This document shows, in pieces, positions 17,546-25,280 of a stretch of 64,000 nucleotides of DNA. The stretch is from the NCBI GenBank assembly GCA_965249835.1, contig CBDFMY010000001.1, positions 1-64,000 of the forward strand. The letters run 5' to 3'. Made by a program: the position numbers and the translations under genes. The notes beneath the pieces were generated by a model. That model was not told the origin of the DNA and did no database searches. It was given only the letters and a program-made list of their open reading frames with translations. This DNA comes from JAHRAW01 sp965249835. GTDB taxonomy: Bacteria > Pseudomonadota > Gammaproteobacteria > Arenicellales > Poriferihabitantaceae. Within the stretch, counting starts at the first letter, position 1. Each line of letters opens with the position of its first letter.

Positions 17546-18454
17546 ATGACTGACAAGAAGATTAGAAGTATGACCAAACCCGAATTGATAGCCACTTTGA
17601 AAGAATGTGGCGAAAAAATCCATACTGTCAAACAAATACACGATGAAATTTTAAAGATAAGGGAAGACCTGGACGCTGACGGCCTTTTAGACCAACTCAA
17701 AGCTGCGCATGCTGATGGTGTTACAAAATACGAAGAGATTGAAGAATTTTACGAAGCAATGTTCGTCGATGACGCAGAAAACAAGTCTATGAAAATTGGG
17801 CTAGAGGAGACGATTGCGCAAATCGAAGAAATAAAGAAGGAAATGCTTGGAAGCCCTGAAAAAGGTGTTTCTGGGTATATTGATAAAATCAAAGAATCGA
17901 TAGCAAAACACGACGAAAAATGTGGTGAACTTTTGCGAAAAATTGAAACAGATCTTTCAGCTGGTGCCACCGCCTTTATTTTGGCAAAAAACTTTAGAGA
18001 CAAAGTAGAAGAATGTAAAAAAAGTCGTAAAATGTGGGAGAGATGGACAGTTGGTGTTTTTTCATTAGCCGGTGTAACGTTGTTTATTCTTTCTCTTGAT
18101 ATGTCTATTCCATCAAACAGTGAAGAAATAATATTTTATATTTTTCGATCTTTTTCGTTGCTCGGTGTCTTGGTTTGGTTGGGGGTATTTATGGGAAATA
18201 GGCGCGCAGAAAATAGGAAACTTGAAGAGTCCTACAAACACAAAGAGGTGATGGCGAGTTCTTTTTCGGGATATAAAGAATCCATTAAGGAGTTGGACGA
18301 TGCTGAAAAATCATTGCTTACAAAACACATGGACAATTTACTGGATGCGATTAAAAAAGACTCGAGTAATTTTCTGAGCGCGAAGGGCGAAGGACATCCT
18401 TTGACAGGTGGAGACAACCGAAAGACAGGGGAAACCCAGTCCGAACCCAGATGA
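17546..18454 (+). CDS. Coiled-coil membrane protein of unknown function
   Basis: 302 aa, family not recognised. The N-terminal half is acidic/basic alternating helix (about 1-165), predicted coiled coil. Two membrane segments follow: GVFSLAGVTLFILSLDM and SFSLLGVLVWLGVFMG (about 170-215). The C-terminal helical tail of about 85 residues ends in a polar low-complexity stretch. Such a coiled-coil/2-TM/coiled-coil layout suits a membrane effector or sensor, and its place beside an FRG-TPR gene suggests a two-gene cargo; this is inference. A GGAG ribosome site precedes ATG 17546. The stop overlaps the hsdR-head of scar 2. Confidence 0.65.
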   Translation: MTDKKIRSMTKPELIATLKECGEKIHTVKQIHDEILKIREDLDADGLLDQLKAAHADGVTKYEEIEEFYEAMFVDDAENKSMKIGLEETIAQIEEIKKEMLGSPEKGVSGYIDKIKESIAKHDEKCGELLRKIETDLSAGATAFILAKNFRDKVEECKKSRKMWERWTVGVFSLAGVTLFILSLDMSIPSNSEEIIFYIFRSFSLLGVLVWLGVFMGNRRAENRKLEESYKHKEVMASSFSGYKESIKELDDAEKSLLTKHMDNLLDAIKKDSSNFLSAKGEGHPLTGGDNRKTGETQSEPR

Positions 18455-18545
18455 CTGACCAACCCAACAGAAACGAAGCCTTCACCGGCGAATTGACTGC
18501 CGACAAGAACACATCCGAGCGTACACTTCTAAAGGCTGACGCATG
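18451..18545 (+). repeat. Scar 2: hsdR head joined to a second hsdS tail
   Basis: 18451-18480 reads ATGACTGACCAACCCAACAG plus AACGAAGCC, the hsdR head. It is joined at AAGCC to TTCACCGGCGAATTGACT (from 18481), which continues in frame as FTGELTADKNTSERTLLKADA and a TGA at 18544-18546. The tail differs from the resident HsdS C-terminus (FTGELTSK), so it derives from another hsdS allele. Its stop overlaps the start of the next gene (ATG 18543). Confidence 0.9.
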
Positions 18546-20159
18546 AACCAACGAGTGGAAGAATTACTCGCGGCGGGCGAATCTCGCAATGTGGAATTCA
18601 AAGCCGCCAAGCAATCACTGAGCAGCAATCTCTTTGAAACAGTTTGCGCGTTTCTTAATCGGGACGGTGGAGATATTTTGCTCGGAGTGACGGATGCTGG
18701 CATAGCCACGGGGGTTGATCTCGATTGTTTGCCGCAAATGAAAAAAGATTTTGCCAACGCCATTAATAATCCGCAAAAACTAACGCCGACTTACTATTTG
18801 AACATAGAAGAAGCCGAACACGATGGCGTGATGTTGTTACATATAGTTGTACCGCCAAGTTCACAGGTGCATCGCTGCAATGGGCGCATATACGACCGCA
18901 ATGAAGATGGGGATTATGACATCACTGATAATCTGGATCGGGTGGTGGAACGTTATAACAGCAAGCAAAACTACTATTCTGAAAACAGAATCTACCCCTA
19001 CGCCACCCTGGCTGACCTGGACTCGGAAGTGATTGAAAAAGCGCGGAAATTGGCAGGCACCCGTCAATCAGGACATCCCTGGTTATCCATGAGCGATGAA
19101 GAATTAATTGATAGCGCGCAACTACGACAACAAGATCATCAGCGGGGTCTAACCGGTTTGACGCTGGCGGCTATCTTGCTGTTTGGCAAAGACAGCACCA
19201 TTTTGTCGGCATTGCCACACCACCGCACCGATGCTCTTTTGCGCCGCGTCAATGTTGATCGATATGACGACCGGGACGACATCCGAACTAACCTGATAGA
19301 CAGTTACAGTCGCCTGCTTGCCTTTGGTGAAAAACATCTCAGTGACCCCTTCTATCTGGAAGTGGATCAACAAGTCAGCCTACGCTCTTGGATTATGCGG
19401 GAGATTGTCGGCAATTTGCTGATGCATCGTGAATATAGCCATGCCTTCCCCGCCAAACTGATCATTGAATCCAAGCGATTGCTCACCGAAAACAGCAACA
19501 AGCCAAACGCTTCGGGGCGCATTGACCCGCAGTCGTTTTCACCTTTCTCCAAGAACCCCAGCATTGCCCGGGTATTCAGAGAAATCGGCCGGGCAGATGA
19601 ATTGGGTTCAGGGGTTCGCAAGTTGTACCGATACTGTAAGGACTTTTGCGGACACGACCCGGAACTAGTAGAGGACGATATATTCCGCTTTTCATTGTCG
19701 TTTGTCGGCTCCGTGCATGAAACGCAGGGGGAGATTTCAGCGTTGGGGGGGGGAGAAAACTCCGGGAGGGGGGGGGAGAAAACTGCGACAGAACCATCAA
19801 AATTGATACAGAACAATAAGTTACGACAGGGCTCAGGGGGGGAGAAAATACCAGATGGGGGGGGGAGAAAATCTCAGGAGGGGTCGGAGAAAACACCAAC
19901 AGGGGGGGCGGAAGAAATCGGAGAGGAAGCTGCAAAGGGATTAAAAAACAATCACTTAGAGCAGTCTAAAGAGTCGGAAGAAACCCTGGGAAAAATTCTT
20001 GGACTGATGGGGGAAAATACCAGCATCAGTGCCGTGAAAATCGCTCACATCCTCGGCATAAGTCGGCGTGCGGCGGAGAAACATATAGCCACATTGAAAG
20101 CCGAAGGCAGGATTAAGCGCGTTGGTCCGGACAAAGGCGGAGTCTGGCGGGTGTTATGA
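18543..20159 (+). CDS. AlbA_2/Schlafen-like ATP-binding protein with poly-G linker and winged helix
   Basis: 538 aa. The N-terminal AlbA_2 (Schlafen-type) domain has NVEFKAAKQSL and RDGGDILLGVTDAG. A GHKL-type ATPase region carries SWIMREIVGNLLMHREYSH and GRADELGSGVRKLYRYC. Residues about 400-455 are a Gly/Glu-rich linker encoded by five poly-G tracts. The last 55 residues form a winged helix (SAVKIAHILGISRRAAEKHI). The family includes transcription factors and defence-island effectors; which applies is not visible. Start ATGA-coupled to the hsdS tail of scar 2; its stop overlaps ATG 20156 of the following small ORF. Confidence 0.82.
   Translation: MNQRVEELLAAGESRNVEFKAAKQSLSSNLFETVCAFLNRDGGDILLGVTDAGIATGVDLDCLPQMKKDFANAINNPQKLTPTYYLNIEEAEHDGVMLLHIVVPPSSQVHRCNGRIYDRNEDGDYDITDNLDRVVERYNSKQNYYSENRIYPYATLADLDSEVIEKARKLAGTRQSGHPWLSMSDEELIDSAQLRQQDHQRGLTGLTLAAILLFGKDSTILSALPHHRTDALLRRVNVDRYDDRDDIRTNLIDSYSRLLAFGEKHLSDPFYLEVDQQVSLRSWIMREIVGNLLMHREYSHAFPAKLIIESKRLLTENSNKPNASGRIDPQSFSPFSKNPSIARVFREIGRADELGSGVRKLYRYCKDFCGHDPELVEDDIFRFSLSFVGSVHETQGEISALGGGENSGRGGEKTATEPSKLIQNNKLRQGSGGEKIPDGGGRKSQEGSEKTPTGGAEEIGEEAAKGLKNNHLEQSKESEETLGKILGLMGENTSISAVKIAHILGISRRAAEKHIATLKAEGRIKRVGPDKGGVWRVL
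19745..19908 (+). repeat. Five poly-G tracts in the AlbA-like gene
   Basis: G9 (19745-19753), G9 (19768-19776), G7 (19836-19842), G9 (19857-19865) and G7 (19902-19908); the first four are followed by AGAAAA. Tract lengths of 7-9 G are in the range that slips in phase-variable genes. A change of one base in any of them would cut off the C-terminal winged helix. The runs could also form G-quadruplexes on the plus strand. In the present sequence the frame is open. Confidence 0.85.
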
Positions 20160-20311
20160 TGAACAACACCGGGCCATGTGCGGGATATGAACCGAATTGG
20201 GCTTGTCAAAAGTGTTTTATAGCAAAACCAAAAAATCGTGTTTTTACTGTGAAAATTGATAATTTTCAACAATTTAAGTGTTTTATCGCTAATCTGGAAG
20301 AGCGACCATGA
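20156..20311 (+). CDS. Small ORF preceding hsdR head (copy 1)
   Basis: 51 codons, unrecognised. It reads MMNNTGPCAGYEPNW and then a conserved core: CFIAKPKNRVFTVK, DNFQQF, KCFIANL. The start overlaps the preceding AlbA-like stop (ATGA) and the stop TGA (20309-20311) overlaps the hsdR-head ATG at 20308, so it is built into a coupled chain. The same core appears before the true hsdR (28331-28477); most differences between the two cores are third-position synonymous (CCA/CCG, AAT/AAC, GTG/GTT), which argues that it is translated. It contains the perfect palindrome TGAAAATTGATAATTTTCA at 20250-20268. Confidence 0.55.
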   Translation: MMNNTGPCAGYEPNWACQKCFIAKPKNRVFTVKIDNFQQFKCFIANLEERP

Positions 20312-20406
20312 TGCCTGGCCAAGCCAACAGAAACGAAACCTTCACCGGCGAATTGACCGCCGACAAGAACACATCCGAGCGCGTCCCCTCAGAGGCCGGC
20401 GTATGA
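20308..20406 (+). repeat. Scar 3: hsdR head joined to a third hsdS tail
   Basis: ATGATGCCTGGCCAAGCCAA plus CAGAAACGAAACC (20308-20340) is the hsdR head. It joins at the same AARCC point to TTCACCGGCGAATTGACC (20341 on), reading FTGELTADKNTSERVPSEAGV with TGA at 20404-20406. The ADKNTSER part is shared with scar 2 but the end differs. The TGA overlaps ATG 20403 of a 12-codon remnant ORF (MNIRFFLFSTAR, stop at 20439), probably the start of a lost cargo gene. Confidence 0.88.
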
Positions 20407-20478
20407 ACATCCGTTTCTTTCTGTTTTCAACCGCGCGCTGAAACGCTCTTTCAATCGCTTATTCCACCGACCCTTCGG

Positions 20479-20589
20479 CTAACTCCCCCGCGCAATCTGC
20501 TCAAAACCCTTACTGATTCCAACCCGAATATGCGCCAGTTCCCCCGCAAGAGTCTCTTGCGTTTCAGTTGCCCTCGATTTTGATCGCAT
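20479..20589 (-). CDS. Small ORF downstream of higA
   Basis: 36 codons reading MRSKSRATETQETLAGELAH and ending FEQIARGS. It begins 5 bases after the higA stop on the same strand. A one-base change in the GGGGG run near its end would extend it to ...ARGELAEGSVE, so it may be a frameshifted small antitoxin-like protein. No family is recognised with confidence; this is a weak call based on position and clean helical composition. Confidence 0.3.
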   Translation of the reverse strand: MRSKSRATETQETLAGELAHIRVGISKGFEQIARGS

Positions 20590-20594
20590 CTTTT

Positions 20595-20903
20595 TCACGC
20601 CGTAGCCTGCTCATCAAAACGAATCGGCTTATATTTTCTTAAATCCATCCTGCTTTTCGCCCGATGAAGATCATAATAATCCTGCATCAGCATCCAACTT
20701 TCCGGCGAGCGGCCAAGTACTTTAGACAACTTCAGCGCCATCTCCGATGACACGCCGGATTTTTCGTTGAGCAACCGATTGAATGTGCTGGCACTGACTT
20801 GCAGTTTTTTCGCTACGGCATTTGATCCCAAGTCAAACGGATCCATATAAACGCGCCGGATAAATGCGCCCGGATGTGGTGGATTGTGCTGTTGTATATT
20901 CAT
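20595..20903 (-). CDS. higA: HigA-type XRE antitoxin
   Basis: 102-aa HigA/VapI family antitoxin. It starts HNPPHPGAFIRRVYMDP, followed by a helix-turn-helix (NAVAKKLQVSASTFNRLLNE) and the family-typical GRSPESWMLMQDYYDL. It represses its own operon and neutralises HigB. It lies immediately after the higB remnant (TAA then ATG, adjacent). With higB cut, it is probably an orphan antitoxin. It is on the opposite strand to the rest of the island. Confidence 0.9.
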   Translation of the reverse strand: MNIQQHNPPHPGAFIRRVYMDPFDLGSNAVAKKLQVSASTFNRLLNEKSGVSSEMALKLSKVLGRSPESWMLMQDYYDLHRAKSRMDLRKYKPIRFDEQATA

Positions 20904-21064
20904 TTAATGATAGTCCTCATAATTAACAACATATACATCGCCATTTTCAAATCGAAACACGATGCGCCAGTTGGCATTGACGACGATGCTCCAATGGTCT
21001 TTCAATTTCCCTTTAAGCGGGTGAAGCCGCCAGCCGGGGATATCCATATCATTAGAGTAACGCT
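20904..21064 (-). pseudogene. higB: Truncated HigB toxin
   Basis: The frame before higA reads NDMDIPGWRLHPLKGKLKDH, then WSIVVNANWRIVFRFENGD and VYVVNYEDYH. This is the C-terminal half of RelE/HigB, about 50 of roughly 92 residues. Upstream (from about 21065) the sequence becomes the GTGTCACGC-TTT-GCGTGACAC repeat, which replaces the N-terminal half and any start codon. It is a broken toxin gene cut by a repeat mosaic. Confidence 0.85.
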
Positions 21065-21776
21065 GTTTTAGTGTCACGCTTTGCGTGACACTTATTTACC
21101 TTTGTCTTCTCAAAGAAATCACTCCCGTCCGATTCACCATTGTCCCCCAACCCGTCATTCTCGCCGGTAGGCGGGGATCCAGTCTGTTGTTCTCGCCAAA
21201 GGCGAGAACCCAGAACTAAAAAACGATGGGAGTAACTAATACCGGCATAATCTAAACCACATCCCCAGACCGTGATTCTCGCTGGCAGCGAGAATCTATT
21301 ATAACCCCCAGCGACGTAGCCGCTATCATTTCGGCGGCGAAGCCGCCGGTTTTTAGCACACTTTGTTTTGTTTCGTTGTGGTCGTTGTGGTCGTTGTGCT
21401 GTGTAGTGTAATGTAGTGTCGTGGTGTATTGTGTTGCGTTGCGAATACACCGGGCGGCTTGCGCCGCCACTCTGGATCCCCGCCTGCCGGCGAGGATGAC
21501 GAATGATAGGTAACAGTGAATCGAGAAGACAAAGGCGCGTTGAGAAGCCAAAGCACACGAGAGAAAATGTCTGGCTACGCCAGAGCACGTTTTAGTGTCA
21601 CGCTTTGCGTGACACTTATTTACCATTGTCTTCTCAAAAGGACTTATTACCTTCCGATTCACCATTGTCTCCCCAACCCGTCATTGCCCGGCTTGTTCCG
21701 GGCAATCCAGTTATTAAGCTCAGCGGCGTTAGCCGCTATCCTTTAATGGCGGCGAGAATGACAAATTATAATTAAT
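21065..21776. repeat. Repeat mosaic interrupting higB and flanking IS1595
   Basis: No gene seen. It contains two copies of the hairpin GTGTCACGC-TTT-GCGTGACAC (21071-21091, 21595-21615), GTTCTCGCC-AAA-GGCGAGAAC (21189-21209), the GCCCGG-CTTGTT-CCGGGC hairpin (21686-21703), CGCCTGCCGGCGAGGATGACG units, and the GACAAAGGCGCGTTGAGA unit (about 21524-21560). Positions about 21360-21440 are unusually GT-rich on the plus strand with repeated GTCGTTGTG. Confidence 0.75.
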
Positions 21777-22514
21777 GGTTCAAGATACTTTAAGCGGTCG
21801 ATTTCGGATAGATGTTAGCAAATATTGATACCTATTTTCGTGGCGCGTATTGAAGCGAAACTCGCACTCTTTCAGATGGTAGTAAAAGGTCTGTTTATGA
21901 ATGCCCCTGAAGCGGGTAAGGCGCACTTTGCACAGCCCCAAAAATTCTCAATGCCGTTGATGTGATTGCTGCCTCGTGCAAACTCGTTGTGCCCATGTCT
22001 GATGCGGTAATGTCGTTTATATCCAAAATCGGCGAGCCCATCGTAAGTTTTGAATCCATCGGTATAAATGACCGTATCCGGTCCGACTTTTTGCCTGATA
22101 ATCGGCAGTATTTCAGCCATAGAGCAGTTTTTGACGATCTGCGTATAGACTTGCCGCCGCGCCCGAGCATGCCAAACACCGGCACTTTGCCGGCGGCACC
22201 GCGTCCACGCTTGCCCCGCACTCGGCGCCGGCCGAAGTAGCTTTCGTCCAGTTCCACCGCGCCCTCCTCAAAGGGGCTGACGCGCTCGCATTGCTCGGCG
22301 ATGTGTTGTCTGATTTGAGTATACAATCGGTTGGTCGCTGGGCGAGAGATGCCGGTGATTTGAGCGACTTTGCAAGCCTCGATATCAAGGCAAAACAGCC
22401 GCAAGATTTCCCTGAATTTCTTCTCGGAAATTCGGCAACGGATGACATACTTGTTTTTCATTTATAGAACAATTAGTTATGACCATTTTACTATACCTTA
22501 AAGTATCTTGAACC
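21777..22514 (-). mobile_element. IS1595-family (IS1016-like) insertion sequence, decayed
   Basis: 738 bp bounded by perfect 18-bp inverted repeats: GGTTCAAGATACTTTAAG at 21777-21794 and its complement at 22497-22514. TTAAT flanks both sides and may be part of a target duplication. It carries one transposase gene with two frameshifts, so it is probably immobile unless complemented. It lies between a repeat mosaic and the SNF2 gene. Confidence 0.88.
21780..22461 (-). pseudogene. IS1595-family transposase (two frameshifts)
   Basis: The N-terminal frame has a zinc-less helical start and the DDE-like core AVELDESYFGRRRVRGKRGRG and GKVPVFGMLGRGGK. Near 22150 one base is missing and the protein continues in another frame as YTQIVKNCSMAEILPIIRQK, YTDGFKTYDGL and HINGIENFWG. 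Near 21930 a second single-base loss moves it to a third frame (VRLTRFRGIHKQTFYYHL), which ends with a stop inside the terminal repeat. Confidence 0.85.
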
Positions 22515-22583
22515 TTAATAAATGAAGAAAAGGGAACATTTCAGCTTTGGGTTGACGGACCTACGCCGAACAGAGACGGTGCA

Positions 22584-25271
22584 ATGAGTGCTTTTGACTT
22601 AGGCCTGCTCCCCTCTGGACATCTGCATTGCTTCCCATCAATAGCGGATGATACGACGGGCAAAGCGATTCCCAGTGCCTCCCTCAGCAATGCATTTGCA
22701 CATAGCGTGAGTGAAGGTTTGTTCACCCTAACGGCAAGAAAAAGTGGCACCGATCTCTCACCATCATTGCAATATTGGCGCAACTTTGGCCGCCAATATC
22801 TGAGTGAACGCTGCCTGATGGCACAGGCGGATCCACAACAGCCTGAGCCTATCGCGCCGTACACAGCCGCCCAAACCCTGCCTCTGCTCAGGAGTGCGCC
22901 ACCGATGCGTGGGGCAGAGTATCTCTCCGCACAGATACTACAGGACATCCGGTCCTCGCTGGATGACTGGGTCTGCTTACAGATTCAGGCTGCCGGCGGG
23001 CTCGATGCACTGCTTGCCAAGAGCGCGCCGCAATGGCATCAGGTAGGCCGTGTCTGTTTTCATCTGGCGGAAAACAAAAATGACCCTGACTTTCCCTTTG
23101 CCTTTATGGCGACATATGCTCCGGAGCTGTCAGAGCAGGGTCGTATTCGTCATCAACCTCTCGGCCACGCATTACAGGAGTATGCGGGAGCGAAAAACAA
23201 AAAAGCGTTGATCCGCCTCCTTTCACCCGTTCAGCTTGCCGCGCAGTCCAGTTCCCTGATCAGGGAACTGGTTGATACCGGCGACATATATCATCCCCTG
23301 GCCTGGTCATCCGAGGACGCCTATGCGTTTCTAAAGGGTGCGCCGCAATACGAGCAGTGCGGCGTGGTGGTCCGGCTGCCTGACTGGTGGAAAAAACGCA
23401 GCAGACCACGTGCCGGCGTGACCATTGGTGAAAAAAAGCAGCAGATCTTCAATGCCGATTCACTGCTGGATTTCAAACTGCATATTGAGCTGGATGATGA
23501 GGCACTCAGTGAGTCCGAGCTGAAAAAGCTGCTGTCGGCAGGTGATGGCCTCGTGTTTATTAGGGGGCAGTGGGTTGAGGTAGATCAGAGAAAACTGAGC
23601 GAAGCCCTGGCCCACTGGAAAAAGATGGAGGCGGAGACGGCAGGCGGGCTCACCTTTGCTGAAGGGATGCGGTTGCTGGCAGGTGCTCCAGCCGATCTGG
23701 GTGAGGATGTCCTGGCAGAGAGTCGAACCTGGTCTCTTGTTCAACCGGGCCAATGGTTGGCTGCACTGCTGGACGAACTGCGCGCACCCACTCAGCTGAA
23801 GGCTGCCAACCCGGGTAAAGCACTCAAAACAACCCTGCGGCCCTATCAGCAGGAGGGCGTGAACTGGCTGTGGTTACTCTCTCAGTTGGGATTGGGTGCC
23901 TGTCTGGCGGACGACATGGGGTTGGGAAAAACCATGCAGGTGATTTCCCTACTGCTTATCTTGAAAAAGAAGCGGTGTGAGCGACCCTCCTTATTGGTGC
24001 TTCCCGCCTCTCTGATTGGCAATTGGAAAGCAGAACTTGAGCATTTTGCCCCTTCGCTACGCAGCCTGTTTTTTCACCGTTCCCAGCTGAACAAAAAAGC
24101 CATGGATGCCATGGTGAATGAAAGTACGACCTTGAAAGACATCGATCTTGTGGTGACCACCTATGGAACAGTGATGCGTCAAGACTGGCTACAAGAACAG
24201 GCGTGGCAGCTGCTGGTGCTGGACGAAGCCCATGCCATCAAGAATCCAACCGCCAGGCAGAGCAAAGCGGTCAAGAATCTCCATGCCAAATCGCGTATTG
24301 CACTGACCGGCACGCCGGTAGAAAACCGGTTGTCAGATCTGTGGTCGCTGTTCGACTTTCTAAACCCGGGTCTACTTGGATCAGCCAGGCGTTTCAAGGG
24401 GTTTGTGAAACTACTCTCTGAGCGGGAGAGTGACCAATATGCACCGTTACGCAATTTGGTAAGCCCCTATATCCTGCGCCGCCTTAAGACCGATCGATCA
24501 ATCATCGACGACCTGCCCCAGAAGACTGAAGTGCCTGCCTATTGTGGTCTGAGTAAAGTACAGGCGGCGCACTATCAGCAGGCCGTCAATCAGATGGCGA
24601 ATGCTATTGAGAACCTTGAAGGCATAAAGCGTCGCGGTTTGGTGCTGTCCTACCTACTACGCTTCAAGCAGATCTGTAATCACCCATCGCAACTGCTCGG
24701 GGATGATCAGTACGATCCGAAAAAGAGCGGGAAATTTCAGCGCCTGGCTGAACTCTGTGAAGAGATCGCATCACGCCAGGAGAAGGTGCTGGTGTTTACC
24801 CAATTCCGCGCAATGACCACGCCACTGGCAAACTTTTTGGCACAGCAGTTCGGCCAGCCCGGCCTAGTGCTCCATGGCGGTACCGCTGTTAAGCAAAGAC
24901 AAGCACGGGTTGAACAGTTCCAGGCAGAAGAGGGGCCCCCCTTCTTTATTCTCTCCCTCAAGGCGGGAGGAACCGGCCTCAATCTGACCCAGGCTTCCCA
25001 TGTAATCCATTTTGATCGCTGGTGGAACCCGGCGGTGGAAGACCAGGCCACAGACCGCGCCTTTCGAATCGGACAGAAAAATAATGTACTCGTTCACAAA
25101 TTTGTCTGCCCCGGAACGGTAGAAGAGAAGATAGACGCCTTGATTAATGAAAAAAAGGCTCTCGCCAACGATCTATTGAATGGTGGCGCTGACACACTGC
25201 TTACAGAGATGGATAATGAGGCATTGCTCAATCTGGTATCACTCGATATTGAAAAGACGCGAGTCCTATAG
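22584..25271 (+). CDS. SNF2-family DEAD/DEAH helicase-like ATPase
   Basis: 895 aa. A long N-terminal extension precedes the SNF2 core: ADDMGLGKTMQVI (Walker A, about 441), VLDEAHAIKN (about 544), ALTGTPVENRLSDLWSLFDF, and in the second lobe SLKAGGTGLNLTQASHVIHF and ATDRAFRIGQ. It translocates on double-stranded DNA and remodels complexes; SNF2 proteins occur in several defence systems, but this pairing does not match one I can name. The frame stays open upstream of the ATG to the IS1595 end (FQLWVDGPTPNRDGAM), so the original start may have been removed. Codon use differs from the AT-rich cargo. Confidence 0.9.
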   Translation: MSAFDLGLLPSGHLHCFPSIADDTTGKAIPSASLSNAFAHSVSEGLFTLTARKSGTDLSPSLQYWRNFGRQYLSERCLMAQADPQQPEPIAPYTAAQTLPLLRSAPPMRGAEYLSAQILQDIRSSLDDWVCLQIQAAGGLDALLAKSAPQWHQVGRVCFHLAENKNDPDFPFAFMATYAPELSEQGRIRHQPLGHALQEYAGAKNKKALIRLLSPVQLAAQSSSLIRELVDTGDIYHPLAWSSEDAYAFLKGAPQYEQCGVVVRLPDWWKKRSRPRAGVTIGEKKQQIFNADSLLDFKLHIELDDEALSESELKKLLSAGDGLVFIRGQWVEVDQRKLSEALAHWKKMEAETAGGLTFAEGMRLLAGAPADLGEDVLAESRTWSLVQPGQWLAALLDELRAPTQLKAANPGKALKTTLRPYQQEGVNWLWLLSQLGLGACLADDMGLGKTMQVISLLLILKKKRCERPSLLVLPASLIGNWKAELEHFAPSLRSLFFHRSQLNKKAMDAMVNESTTLKDIDLVVTTYGTVMRQDWLQEQAWQLLVLDEAHAIKNPTARQSKAVKNLHAKSRIALTGTPVENRLSDLWSLFDFLNPGLLGSARRFKGFVKLLSERESDQYAPLRNLVSPYILRRLKTDRSIIDDLPQKTEVPAYCGLSKVQAAHYQQAVNQMANAIENLEGIKRRGLVLSYLLRFKQICNHPSQLLGDDQYDPKKSGKFQRLAELCEEIASRQEKVLVFTQFRAMTTPLANFLAQQFGQPGLVLHGGTAVKQRQARVEQFQAEEGPPFFILSLKAGGTGLNLTQASHVIHFDRWWNPAVEDQATDRAFRIGQKNNVLVHKFVCPGTVEEKIDALINEKKALANDLLNGGADTLLTEMDNEALLNLVSLDIEKTRVL

Positions 25272-25280
25272 GTGACATAC

